From: Candidatus Acidiferrum typicum
Lineage (GTDB): Bacteria; Acidobacteriota; Terriglobia; Acidiferrales; UBA7541
Length of the DNA: 9,876 nucleotides
Assembly (NCBI GenBank): GCA_025463105.1
Contig: JAOAPW010000007.1
Coordinates: 1 to 9,876, forward strand
Direction of reading: 5' to 3'
Made by a program: the position numbers and the translations under genes. Positions 1-6,119 of the stretch are shown here, in pieces; within the stretch, counting starts at the first letter, position 1, and each line of letters begins with the position of its first letter. The notes under the pieces were generated by a model. That model was not told the origin of the DNA. It made no database searches and worked only from the letters and a program-made list of their open reading frames with translations.

Positions 1-363
1 CTCATCCTCATGCGATTTCGCGCCTGAAACGCCAACTCCGCCAACGCATTCGCTCTGATACATGATGGGCAGTCCGCCTTGCACGGCAAGCCTGCCCGGA
101 AACGCAGCGGTCGCGGGGCGTTCCTTCACTACATCTTCCAGAGTCTTGGTTGGTGTGCGCGCCGCTGCGGCGGTTTGCGCCTTGAGAGTCGCGATCGGGG
201 CACTCTGTCCCTGTGCGCCGTCCAAACGTTCCAGGTGAAGCAAGTATCCACCCTCATCGACTACGGCGATGCTGACATTCCATTTGTTCTTTTCTGCTTC
301 CACCTTGCAAGCAGCCACGATTTTTTGCGCATCTGCAGCACTCAGGCACGATTTATTCCGCAC
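1..363 (-). CDS. HbpS/GlcG-type (DUF336) haem-binding-like protein, C-terminus cut off by window edge
   Basis: On the minus strand a frame opens with GTG at 363 and stays open for 121 codons to the window edge, so the C-terminus is missing. The translation begins VRNKSCLSAADAQKIVAACK and continues with VSIAVVDEGGYLLHLERLDG, a stretch of KAQTAAAARTPTKTLE, and GGLPIMYQSECVGGVGVSGA. This is the usual order of the HbpS/GlcG family (Pfam PF03928): an N-terminal helix, the AVVDEGG strand, the K-A-x-T-A helix and the GG(L/V)P...GVSG end. Some members bind haem or cobalamin and others have no known role; none of that can be read from the sequence here. No signal peptide is visible. The start is chosen because AAGGAG lies just upstream and no other start codon is in frame. 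It sits downstream of, and on the same strand as, the cytochrome c-propeller gene, which is compatible with a haem or redox link, but that is inference. Confidence 0.85.
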   Translation of the reverse strand, partial: MRNKSCLSAADAQKIVAACKVEAEKNKWNVSIAVVDEGGYLLHLERLDGAQGQSAPIATLKAQTAAAARTPTKTLEDVVKERPATAAFPGRLAVQGGLPIMYQSECVGGVGVSGAKSHEDE

Positions 364-398
364 ACATTCTCCTTTTTCGCGAACGATTGAATTTAAAA

Positions 399-427
399 AT
401 GATAAACGACACGAGAAGACATTTGAA
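399..427 (-). promoter_or_regulatory. Possible weak promoter for the HbpS-like gene
   Basis: Read on the minus strand, TTCAAA (427-422) is followed after 17 bases by TATCAT (404-399), in an AT-rich stretch about 36 bases before the GTG at 363. The match is only partial at the -35 box. It is reported because the inverted repeat at 467-502 would otherwise separate this gene from the promoter of the large gene upstream. Confidence 0.3.
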
Positions 428-466
428 AATTTCTAAATTTTTCGCAGCCTACCAGTAATTTGAACC

Positions 467-502
467 CCCGGGAACGCCGATCTCCCGATTGGCGTTCCCG
501 GG
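467..502. terminator. Strong inverted repeat, probable terminator after the cytochrome-propeller gene
   Basis: CCCGGGAACGCC (467-478) pairs perfectly with GGCGTTCCCGGG (491-502), a 12-bp stem. The 12-base loop can pair further (G-T, A-T, T-A), leaving six unpaired bases. It lies 9 bases past the stop codon of the minus-strand gene ending at 512. There is no clear run of U after the stem on that strand, so it may act as a weak or factor-assisted terminator, or as an RNA-stabilising 3' hairpin. Confidence 0.55.
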
Positions 503-511
503 AGAATCGAA

Positions 512-2287
512 TTAGTTACCCGACTTTGGCGACGCGGGCACGGTCCCCTCCGGCTTGAAGGCCGTTAGCGTATGCATGGCAATCCCCGCATACCAGAACG
601 TTCCCTGAGCATCCTGCTCGATCTTGGGAGGGTAGAGTCCGCCCATGCGCGTGCCATGCGGACCAGGATGTTCCCGCCCCATAATGTCCGGGAAGGGTTC
701 CGGGTAATAAGTATATTTTTTCGTCTTCTGGTCAAACTTGGCCAGAACGCCGTAACTTCTGAGCGTCACCCAGATGTTGTCTTGTGAATCGGCGTAGCAC
801 TCATATCCACCGAAAAATGCGTACGGGTCCTTATACTCTGTGATCTTTCCTGTGTCCGGATCGAGCATTCCGAGCGCCTGCCCGATATGTTCGGAGAACC
901 AGACTTTGCCCTTCGAATCCACCGTAAGGCGGCGGGGACCGGAAGGCTGCGTCGGCGTTGGATATACCGACCATTTGTCGGTCTTCGGGTCGTAGCCGAC
1001 GATTTTGTGCGATGTCATACCTACGGCCCAAACACGGTCCTTCTGATCGACGGTCATGCCGTAGTAATGGGCATTCGCGTCACTCGGCGAGGGATCGTAT
1101 TCGGTGATTTTCTTCGTTACTGCGTCGAGCTTGCCGATTTTGCTCTTGCCCTGCATTTCGGTAAACCACAAATTGCCTTTGGAATCCGAACGAATCGTAT
1201 GCGGCGTGCTCCGGGTCGGCGTTTCGTAATGAGTGACCTTCCCGGTTTCAGGATCGAGTTCGCCGATCGAGCTTTCGTCGATTTCGGCTGTGTAGACGTG
1301 CCCGTCCTTGGCTTGCGTAATTCCGTGCGGACCGACTACGCGGTGTCCAAGATCGGGATTCGGAAGCACGTAGGTCCTGAAGCGCCCGGGATAATCTAAT
1401 CTGTGAGTGTCCATGCCCTGAACCGAGTCCACGCCCATTTCGGCCACATAAACCGTCGGCGTAAATTTGCTGGGCCAGACATCATGGCTGGAAATATCTT
1501 CCTCGGTCTTTCCTGGCGGAGGAGGAGGAAGCTCATACTCGATGTTGATAGCCTTGGAAAGAGCCGCTTCGTCCAGCGGAAGATCGTCCAGTTTCAGATC
1601 GAGCGGTTTTGCGTCCAGCGAAAAGGTATCCGAAAAATATTTGATGATGTCTTCGCGTTTATCTTCAGGGATTGCCGCGGGATTTACTTGAGGAACGCCC
1701 GTGTGCCTGCTGGTTCCATCCATGTCAAACATGCGGCCTACCGCGCGTCTCCAGGCATCCTCATCCCGTCCGCCAATTCTGTGCCAGGGAATGTGCTCAT
1801 AACCGTGGCAGCCCATGCAGTTATTCATCAGGTAGTCGCGAGTCGGTCCGGGTGGATACAACGTGTCGAAATCGACGAGTTCGGCTCGCAATTTGTCCGG
1901 CTTGACTTTAAGCGCCACATCCGCGGTTTTTGCCTCTCCGACCTTCAATTCAACGCTGGGCGCGGTGGAATCAAATCCGTCCTGCAGAGCGGACATCTTA
2001 TAAGTTCCCGGCGGCAGATTATAAATTTGATAGTGCGCCTTATTTGTGAAAACGGTGTAGACGATATGCCGCTCGGTATCCGTAGCTCTCACGCGGACGG
2101 CATAGAGCGCGGGGATGTGCTTTCCCGACGCCTGACTCAGCGCGTAATCCCTGTCGGCAGTGACGGTTCCGGAAATTGTTCCACTCTGCGGTGTCGCCGT
2201 CTGCGCCGAACTGCGTGACGCCCACACCAGAAAGCCAGTCACAATCAAAAATCCGCCCGCCAACATTGTCTTCATCAATTTCATCAT
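512..2287 (-). CDS. Exported fusion: carboxypeptidase-regulatory-like domain, single-haem cytochrome c, Vgb-like beta-propeller
   Basis: The 591-residue protein starts with a signal peptide (lysines at 3 and 6, hydrophobic 8-22, cleavage probably near SSAQ at 26-29). Residues about 36-127 look like a carboxypeptidase-regulatory-like beta-sandwich (GTISGTVTADRDY, YNLPPGTYKMSALQDGF). A haem c motif CMGCH is at 157-161, with Met186 or Met189 as possible distal ligands. From about 300 to 580 there are repeated blade motifs of the virginiamycin B lyase/SMP-30-like propeller type (GPHGITQAKDGHVYTAE, GNLWFTEMQGKSKIGKLD, GKVWFSEHIGQALGMLDPDT), each with an I/L-G-x-L/Y-D-P turn. The product is expected in the periplasm or on the outer face. 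An electron-transfer or sensing role is likely, but substrate and partner are unknown; antibiotic lyase activity should not be assumed. GAGGTG lies 2 bases before the first ATG (2287) and 5 before the second (2284), so 2284 may be the real start. Confidence 0.85.
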   Translation of the reverse strand: MMKLMKTMLAGGFLIVTGFLVWASRSSAQTATPQSGTISGTVTADRDYALSQASGKHIPALYAVRVRATDTERHIVYTVFTNKAHYQIYNLPPGTYKMSALQDGFDSTAPSVELKVGEAKTADVALKVKPDKLRAELVDFDTLYPPGPTRDYLMNNCMGCHGYEHIPWHRIGGRDEDAWRRAVGRMFDMDGTSRHTGVPQVNPAAIPEDKREDIIKYFSDTFSLDAKPLDLKLDDLPLDEAALSKAINIEYELPPPPPGKTEEDISSHDVWPSKFTPTVYVAEMGVDSVQGMDTHRLDYPGRFRTYVLPNPDLGHRVVGPHGITQAKDGHVYTAEIDESSIGELDPETGKVTHYETPTRSTPHTIRSDSKGNLWFTEMQGKSKIGKLDAVTKKITEYDPSPSDANAHYYGMTVDQKDRVWAVGMTSHKIVGYDPKTDKWSVYPTPTQPSGPRRLTVDSKGKVWFSEHIGQALGMLDPDTGKITEYKDPYAFFGGYECYADSQDNIWVTLRSYGVLAKFDQKTKKYTYYPEPFPDIMGREHPGPHGTRMGGLYPPKIEQDAQGTFWYAGIAMHTLTAFKPEGTVPASPKSGN

Positions 2288-2357
2288 TTCACCTCATCCC
2301 ACCCTGGGGGTCGCCACTAAATCGTAGCATCGAAAACCACCGCCTGCTTCATTAATT

Positions 2358-2385
2358 CGTATACCAAGATGCGCTGGCCTGTCAA
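2358..2385 (-). promoter_or_regulatory. Sigma-70-type promoter of the cytochrome-propeller gene
   Basis: On the minus strand a perfect -35 box TTGACA (2385-2380) is followed after 16 bases by TATACG (2363-2358). Transcription would start near 2350, giving a leader of about 65 bases before the ATG at 2287 or 2284. The -10 box matches consensus at four of six positions. Confidence 0.6.
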
Positions 2386-2533
2386 CTTGCTGCCTGATTA
2401 GGTAGTGCCCTGACTTAGAAAATAATTAGAATGATTGGACGAGGAGGTCGGCGCATACTGTCTCGTTCAGTTCGAAATTCTGGAGCACACTTCTCGAACA
2501 TTTGGAAGGATTTGCAGCCAGGAGAAAGCAAAA

Positions 2534-2977
2534 ATGAATTCGTCTCAACCGAATACAATAGAGTTGACGGTCAGCCGAACGGTACAGGCAAGTCCCGCCG
2601 AAGTCTTCGACGTATGGATTGACTCGAGTAGTCCCGGGAGCCCATGGTTCGGTGTTGCGCGGGCAATTCTTCAACCCGTCGTCGATGGCCTCTTCTATCA
2701 TCTGGTTCAATTCGAAGGCCACGATTGGGCCCACTACGGACGTTTTACCGTACTGGAACGGCCGCGGCGCATTGCGCATACCTGGGTTTCCGAGGCCACC
2801 CGTGGGCTGGAGTCCATGGTCACCTTAACCCTCGAGCCTCAGGGCGACCAGACATTGGTGCATTTGCGTCATTCAAATCTCCCAAACGACGCAATGGGGC
2901 GCCGCCATGAAGAAGGCTGGGGCTTTGTCCTCGGTATGATCGTAGAGCGGTTCAACAGGCGTTCGCGTCCCGTCTAG
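2534..2977 (+). CDS. SRPBCC / AHSA1-like small protein
   Basis: The 147-residue protein starts MNSSQPNTIELTVSRTVQAS. The start at 2534 is chosen because GGAG (2521-2524) lies upstream at about 9 bases and the homologous part begins there; the frame is open back to 2435, but that extension looks like leader sequence. The pattern is that of the START/SRPBCC superfamily, activator-of-Hsp90-ATPase-homologue type (PF08327). It shows an opening strand then the helix ASPAEVFDVWID (19-30), a central strand region ending YGRFTVLERPRRIAHTW (68-84), strands VTLTLEPQGDQTLVHLRHS (96-114), and a final helix from HEEGWGFVLGMI (125-136). The fold makes a hydrophobic pocket for small ligands. No catalytic residues or ligand can be assigned. 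It is divergent from the cytochrome gene with 246 bp between, and nothing links the two functionally. Confidence 0.8.
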   Translation: MNSSQPNTIELTVSRTVQASPAEVFDVWIDSSSPGSPWFGVARAILQPVVDGLFYHLVQFEGHDWAHYGRFTVLERPRRIAHTWVSEATRGLESMVTLTLEPQGDQTLVHLRHSNLPNDAMGRRHEEGWGFVLGMIVERFNRRSRPV

Positions 2978-2981
2978 GTAT

Positions 2982-3053
2982 GTAGCACAGGCTTCAGCCT
3001 GTGTGCTATTGCGACGCGAAGGTCAAATCCACCCATGCTGAAGCCTGTGCTAC
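2982..3053. repeat. Nested-palindrome intergenic repeat, copy 1
   Basis: GTAGCACAGGCTTCAGC (2982-2998) recurs as its exact reverse complement at 3037-3053, a 17-base perfect inverted repeat around a 38-base middle. The left arm also forms its own hairpin: CACAGGCT (2986-2993) pairs with AGCCTGTG (2996-3003), and TAG/CTA pair beyond a 2-base bulge. The element begins 5 bases after the stop codon of the SRPBCC gene and ends 21 bases before the rplU promoter. It resembles the element at 8960-9034 and behaves like a REP/BIME-type extragenic repeat. No transposase is adjacent. Confidence 0.75.
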
Positions 3054-3074
3054 TAAAACCCCTTCAACCTTTCA

Positions 3075-3104
3075 TTGACGGACTTCGGGAATGCCCCGTA
3101 TAAT
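3075..3104 (+). promoter_or_regulatory. Strong sigma-70-type promoter of rplU-rpmA
   Basis: TTGACG (3075-3080) and a perfect TATAAT (3099-3104) are separated by 18 bases. Transcription would begin near 3111, leaving about 24 bases of leader with the ribosome binding site GGAGG at 3126-3130. A near-consensus promoter fits a highly expressed ribosomal-protein unit. The frame of rplU is open back through this promoter, so longer start predictions should be discounted. Confidence 0.85.
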
Positions 3105-3134
3105 AGTGGTTTCCGATTTGCATCTGGAGGGGCG

Positions 3135-3446
3135 ATGTACGCCGTCATTCGAAGTGGAAGCAAACAGTACCGTGTAGCACCAGGCGACACCGTGAAGGTG
3201 GAAACTTTGCCCGGCAAAGTGGGCGGGGAGATCACCTTTGGCGAAGTGTTGGCCGTAGGCACCGATGAAAAGAAACTGCTGACCGGACCAGACGCCGCAA
3301 AAGCGAAAGTCGTGGGAAAAATCATCGCGCAGGGGCGGCATCCGAAAATCACGGTCCTGAAATTCAAGACCACGAACCAATACAAGATCTGCCGCGGTCA
3401 CCGGCAAAACTATACTGCCGTCCAGGTCAGCGGCATCGAACTCTAA
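3135..3446 (+). CDS. rplU: 50S ribosomal protein L21
   Basis: The 103-residue product is the normal length for bacterial L21. It begins MYAVIRSGSKQYRVAPGDTV and ends with the conserved YKICRGHRQNYTAVQV region, the 23S rRNA-binding signature of the family. L21 binds 23S rRNA in the large subunit near L20. The start at 3135 is preferred over upstream in-frame starts because it has GGAGG at 3126-3130, gives the family N-terminus and lies downstream of the promoter. It is followed after 56 bases by rpmA, the standard pairing in bacteria. No unusual residues are seen. Confidence 0.97.
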   Translation: MYAVIRSGSKQYRVAPGDTVKVETLPGKVGGEITFGEVLAVGTDEKKLLTGPDAAKAKVVGKIIAQGRHPKITVLKFKTTNQYKICRGHRQNYTAVQVSGIEL

Positions 3447-3502
3447 TTAGTCCAAATTTTTAGCGGGCTTCAGGTTGCGCCTGCAGTCGAGGGGATTTCC
3501 TA

Positions 3503-3808
3503 ATGGCACATAAGAAGGGCGGCGGCTCCTCCGTAAACGGCCGCGATTCGCAGGGACAGCGGCTGGGCGTCAAGCGGTTCGGCGGACAGCTGGTTCACGC
3601 CGGCACGATCCTGATTCGCCAGCGAGGCACGCGTCACAAGCCCGGCATCAACGTCGGCCGCGGCAAGGACGACACGCTGTTCGCGCTGATCAATGGAGTC
3701 GTGCTGTTTCAAGACAAGGGCCAGGACGGCCGTTTCATCAGCGTGCTGCCTCCCGAGCAGGCTGCCGAATTGGCAAAGCCCAAGCCCGTGGTCGCCTCGG
3801 CGGAGTAA
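3503..3808 (+). CDS. rpmA: 50S ribosomal protein L27
   Basis: The 101-residue protein begins MAHKKGGGSSVNGRDSQGQR, the near-invariant L27 N-terminus that reaches toward the peptidyl-transferase centre, and continues with the conserved FGGQLVHAGTILIRQRGT and PGINVGRGKDDTLFALINGV segments. There is no Firmicutes-type cleaved N-terminal extension. The C-terminal tail of about 30 residues (VLPPEQAAELAKPKPVVASAE) is longer and richer in Ala and Pro than in E. coli L27. The ribosome binding site is GAGGGG, about 8 bases before the ATG. A terminator follows at 3829, so rplU and rpmA appear to form their own transcript with partial read-through into obgE. Confidence 0.97.
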   Translation: MAHKKGGGSSVNGRDSQGQRLGVKRFGGQLVHAGTILIRQRGTRHKPGINVGRGKDDTLFALINGVVLFQDKGQDGRFISVLPPEQAAELAKPKPVVASAE

Positions 3809-3827
3809 CCGGTTTTTTGAATTTCCC

Positions 3828-3858
3828 AGGCGTCCCGACCGGGTCGGGACGCCTTTTG
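3828..3858 (+). terminator. Intrinsic terminator between rpmA and obgE
   Basis: GGCGTCCCGAC (3829-3839) pairs perfectly with GTCGGGACGCC (3843-3853) around a 3-base loop, and is followed directly by TTTTG and further T residues. A3828-T3854 can extend the stem. It starts 20 bases after the rpmA stop and ends 27 bases before the obgE ATG. No room is left for a conventional promoter between terminator and obgE, so obgE must depend on read-through or on a promoter inside rpmA. Confidence 0.85.
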
Positions 3859-3880
3859 TGTTTCAGGAAGCGGTATTCAC

Positions 3881-5014
3881 ATGTTTGTTGATGAAGCCAA
3901 AATCTACGTGAAGGCCGGCGATGGCGGAAACGGCTGCGTCGCGTTTCGGCGTGAAAAATTTGTTCCGCGTGGCGGGCCCGCCGGAGGCGATGGCGGCCAC
4001 GGCGGCAGCATTTACCTCGAAGCGAATCCGCACGACAACACTTTGCTGCGTTACCGCTACAATCGCGAATTCAAGGCCGATCGCGGACGCCACGGCGAAG
4101 GCTCAAACTGCTCCGGACATGCCGGCGGAGATATGACTCTGCTGGTTCCCGTTGGCACCGTCGTTACCGATCAAGACTCCGGCGAACAGATTGCCGATTT
4201 GACCAAGCCGGGCCAGCGCGTGCTGGTCGCGCAGGGTGGGCGAGGCGGGCGCGGCAATCAGCACTTCGCCAAGCCGTGGCACCAGGCGCCGAGAGAATCC
4301 GAGGAGGGTGTGCCGGGCCAGGAGCGTCACCTGCATTTTGAATTGAAGCTGCTGGCGGATGTGGGATTGGTCGGCTTTCCAAACGCCGGAAAATCCACCC
4401 TGATTTCGCGCATCTCGGCTGCGCATCCGAAAATTGCCGACTATCCGTTCACAACACTGGAGCCGGGCTTAGGCGTGGTTTCCGCCGATAGCGCTCTGGG
4501 CAAACCTTCCGAGCGAAGCGGCGGGCGCACATTTGTCGTCGCCGATCTTCCCGGACTGATCGAAGGGGCGCATACCGGCGTGGGACTCGGCATCCGTTTT
4601 CTGCGGCACATCGAGCGCACCAGGCTGCTCGCGCATTTGATTGATACCAGCGACGCCTCCGATCGCGATCCGGTGCACGATTTTGAAATCATTTGCGGGG
4701 AGCTTGCGGCATTCAGCGAAAAACTTGCCGCCAAGCCGATGATCGTCGTGGGAACAAAACTTGACGCGACCACCGACCGCGCGCGCCTGGAAAAATTGCG
4801 CGACTTCTGTGCCTCGCGCGGAATTGAGTTCCACGCGATTTCTGCCGCTTCCGGTGAAGGCATACCGCAACTGGTGCGGGCGATGGCTGACGCTCTCGAT
4901 CGCCTGGCGCCGCAAGGCGCGGTGGATGAGGCCGCTGACTTGGCCGAGCCGGCCAAGAGTAATACCCCGGCAGTCGCCCCCCAAACTGACGCTTCCCGAA
5001 CGGATAACCGTTGA
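3881..5014 (+). CDS. obgE: GTPase ObgE/CgtA (Obg family)
   Basis: The 377-residue protein has the Gly-rich Obg fold at 1 to about 158 (MFVDEAKIYVKAGDGGNGC, FVPRGGPAGGDGGHGG, QGGRGGRGNQHFA). The G domain follows: G1 GFPNAGKST at 165-173, switch I YPFTT at 188-192, G3 DLPG at 222-225, G4 as TKLD at 292-295 and G5 ISAAS at 320-324. Obg GTPases assist 50S subunit assembly and link growth to GTP or ppGpp. Two departures are visible: G4 has Thr where NKxD is usual, and the protein ends about 40 residues after G5 with an Ala/Pro/Asp-rich tail instead of an OCT domain. The start has AGGAAG at 3865-3870. The stop overlaps the nadD start by 4 bases (TTGA), so translation is probably coupled. Confidence 0.95.
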   Translation: MFVDEAKIYVKAGDGGNGCVAFRREKFVPRGGPAGGDGGHGGSIYLEANPHDNTLLRYRYNREFKADRGRHGEGSNCSGHAGGDMTLLVPVGTVVTDQDSGEQIADLTKPGQRVLVAQGGRGGRGNQHFAKPWHQAPRESEEGVPGQERHLHFELKLLADVGLVGFPNAGKSTLISRISAAHPKIADYPFTTLEPGLGVVSADSALGKPSERSGGRTFVVADLPGLIEGAHTGVGLGIRFLRHIERTRLLAHLIDTSDASDRDPVHDFEIICGELAAFSEKLAAKPMIVVGTKLDATTDRARLEKLRDFCASRGIEFHAISAASGEGIPQLVRAMADALDRLAPQGAVDEAADLAEPAKSNTPAVAPQTDASRTDNR

Positions 5015-5730
5015 GTGTAGCGCCGCCGCAAGCCCGCAGCGCCGCCCCCGTTAGTGCAGGCGAGCGTAGAATTGCGCTCTTTGGCGGCACGTTTGATCCG
5101 ATCCATGTCGGACATTTGGCAGTCGCGCGCGCCGCGGAGCGCCGCTTTCATCTTGATGAAATCCACTTCATCCCCACGGGCCGTCCTCCACACAAGCATC
5201 GCAGGGGAATGGCATCCTACGCCGACCGCTACGCGATGGTAGCGCTCGCCTGCGCGGATCATCCACGATTTATCGCCTCGCTGGCCGAATCTGGTCCGGG
5301 GCATTCGGGCCGCGAAGTGTATTATTCGGTGGAAACGGTGCGGCATCTCAAGCAAAAATTCCACGGGACGGATACTCGTTTGTATTTTTTGCTGGGAGCG
5401 GATTCGTTTCTCCATATACCGTCATGGAAAGATTATGAAACGCTGCTGGGATTGTGCGACTTCATTGTGGCCAGCCGTCCCGGCTTTCGGGTGGAAGCGC
5501 TGCGTCTGGTAATTCCTCCAGACCTTTTGGCGAGAAAGGGCGCCGAACACGGGCCCCTTGACCCGCGCGCGATTATCCTGCGCCGCACGTCGGTGTTTGT
5601 GCTTGATACGGTTTCCAGCCACGTTTCCGCCACGGAAGTCCGCGAACGCCTGGACCGCAAGGAATCAATCCACGGGCTTGTGCCGCCGCGCGTGGAGGAA
5701 TACATTACGAAGCAGGCCCTTTACCGGTGA
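5011..5730 (+). CDS. nadD: Nicotinate-nucleotide adenylyltransferase
   Basis: NadD joins nicotinate mononucleotide and ATP to give nicotinate adenine dinucleotide, the step before NAD synthetase in the cytoplasm. The 239-residue protein carries the nucleotidyltransferase signature GGTFDPIHVGH at 25-35 (the H-x-G-H being H32 to H35), the substrate-site PPHK at 59-62, and the C-terminal SATEVR at 206-211, corresponding to the ISSTxIR motif. The start is an unusual TTG at 5011 overlapping the obgE stop; no ATG or GTG lies in frame before the conserved core, so the first 18 residues are a poorly conserved extension. A clear Shine-Dalgarno sequence is lacking, consistent with coupled translation from obgE. 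Its stop overlaps the rsfS start by 4 bases (GTGA). Confidence 0.93.
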   Translation: MSVAPPQARSAAPVSAGERRIALFGGTFDPIHVGHLAVARAAERRFHLDEIHFIPTGRPPHKHRRGMASYADRYAMVALACADHPRFIASLAESGPGHSGREVYYSVETVRHLKQKFHGTDTRLYFLLGADSFLHIPSWKDYETLLGLCDFIVASRPGFRVEALRLVIPPDLLARKGAEHGPLDPRAIILRRTSVFVLDTVSSHVSATEVRERLDRKESIHGLVPPRVEEYITKQALYR

Positions 5731-6119
5731 CAGAAAAAAAAGATTTGTTGCAACCCGAACTTCGCGTGGCCATCGCCGCGGCGCAGGAAAAGCAGGCGGC
5801 GCAAATAACGCTGCTCGATTTTCAGGGACTTGGCGCGTTTACCGATGGCTTTCTGGTTTGCACTGGTTTCAGCGCGCCGCAGGTCGACGCGATTTGCGAC
5901 GAGATTGAAAAACAACTCGAGCGAATTGGCGTGGAGTTGATGCACCGCGAAGGCAAGGCCGGCGCCGAATGGATGCTGCTGGATTTCGGTAGCTTCATCG
6001 TGCACGTTTTCACGGAACGAGCGCGCCATTATTATGATCTCGAGCGTTTGTGGCGCGCCGCACGCCGCATTGACTTTACCGAGCGGCGCGCTCCGGGAGC
6101 GGCAGAGGCGGAGGGATGA
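5727..6119 (+). CDS. rsfS: Ribosomal silencing factor RsfS (YbeB/Iojap family)
   Basis: RsfS binds L14 on the 50S subunit and blocks joining with 30S when nutrients are short. The 130-residue protein shows the family pattern: an N-terminal helix, then ITLLDFQGLGAFTDGFLVCT (27-46), a helix VDAICDEIEKQL (53-64), WMLLDFGSFIVHVFTERARH (82-101) and YYDLERLWRAA (102-112). The usual family forms are D-x-x-x-I-C-T-G, W-x-L-x-D-x-G-x-x-V-H-x-F and Y-Y-x-L-E-x-L-W. The start is GTG, overlapping the nadD TGA. The order nadD-rsfS-rlmH is widespread in bacteria and supports the call. The stop overlaps the next ATG by 4 bases. Confidence 0.95.
   Translation: MTEKKDLLQPELRVAIAAAQEKQAAQITLLDFQGLGAFTDGFLVCTGFSAPQVDAICDEIEKQLERIGVELMHREGKAGAEWMLLDFGSFIVHVFTERARHYYDLERLWRAARRIDFTERRAPGAAEAEG

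Noticed and set aside
79..390. Plus-strand open frame of 103 codons at the left edge
   Set aside because: It is antisense to the HbpS/GlcG-type gene, whose minus-strand translation shows clear family motifs; the plus-strand product has no recognisable pattern.
1403..2218. Plus-strand open frame of 271 codons
   Set aside because: It lies wholly antisense to the cytochrome-propeller gene, whose translation has a signal peptide, CxxCH and propeller blades. The antisense product is rich in Arg, Val and Ile without motifs.
2435..2533. N-terminal extension of the SRPBCC protein from an upstream in-frame start
   Set aside because: The extra 33 residues do not fit the fold, and the ATG at 2534 has a suitable ribosome binding site upstream.
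3075..3134. Upstream start for rplU giving 20 more residues
   Set aside because: That start overlaps the -35 box of the promoter, and L21 normally begins MYAVI as at 3135.
4153..4168. TGGCAC-N5-TTACC, resembling a sigma-54 promoter
   Set aside because: It is inside the obgE coding region and lacks the GC of the -12 element, so it is most likely chance.
4441..5415. Minus-strand open frame of 324 codons
   Set aside because: It is antisense to the G domain of obgE and to nadD, and is a by-product of the GC-rich codon pattern.
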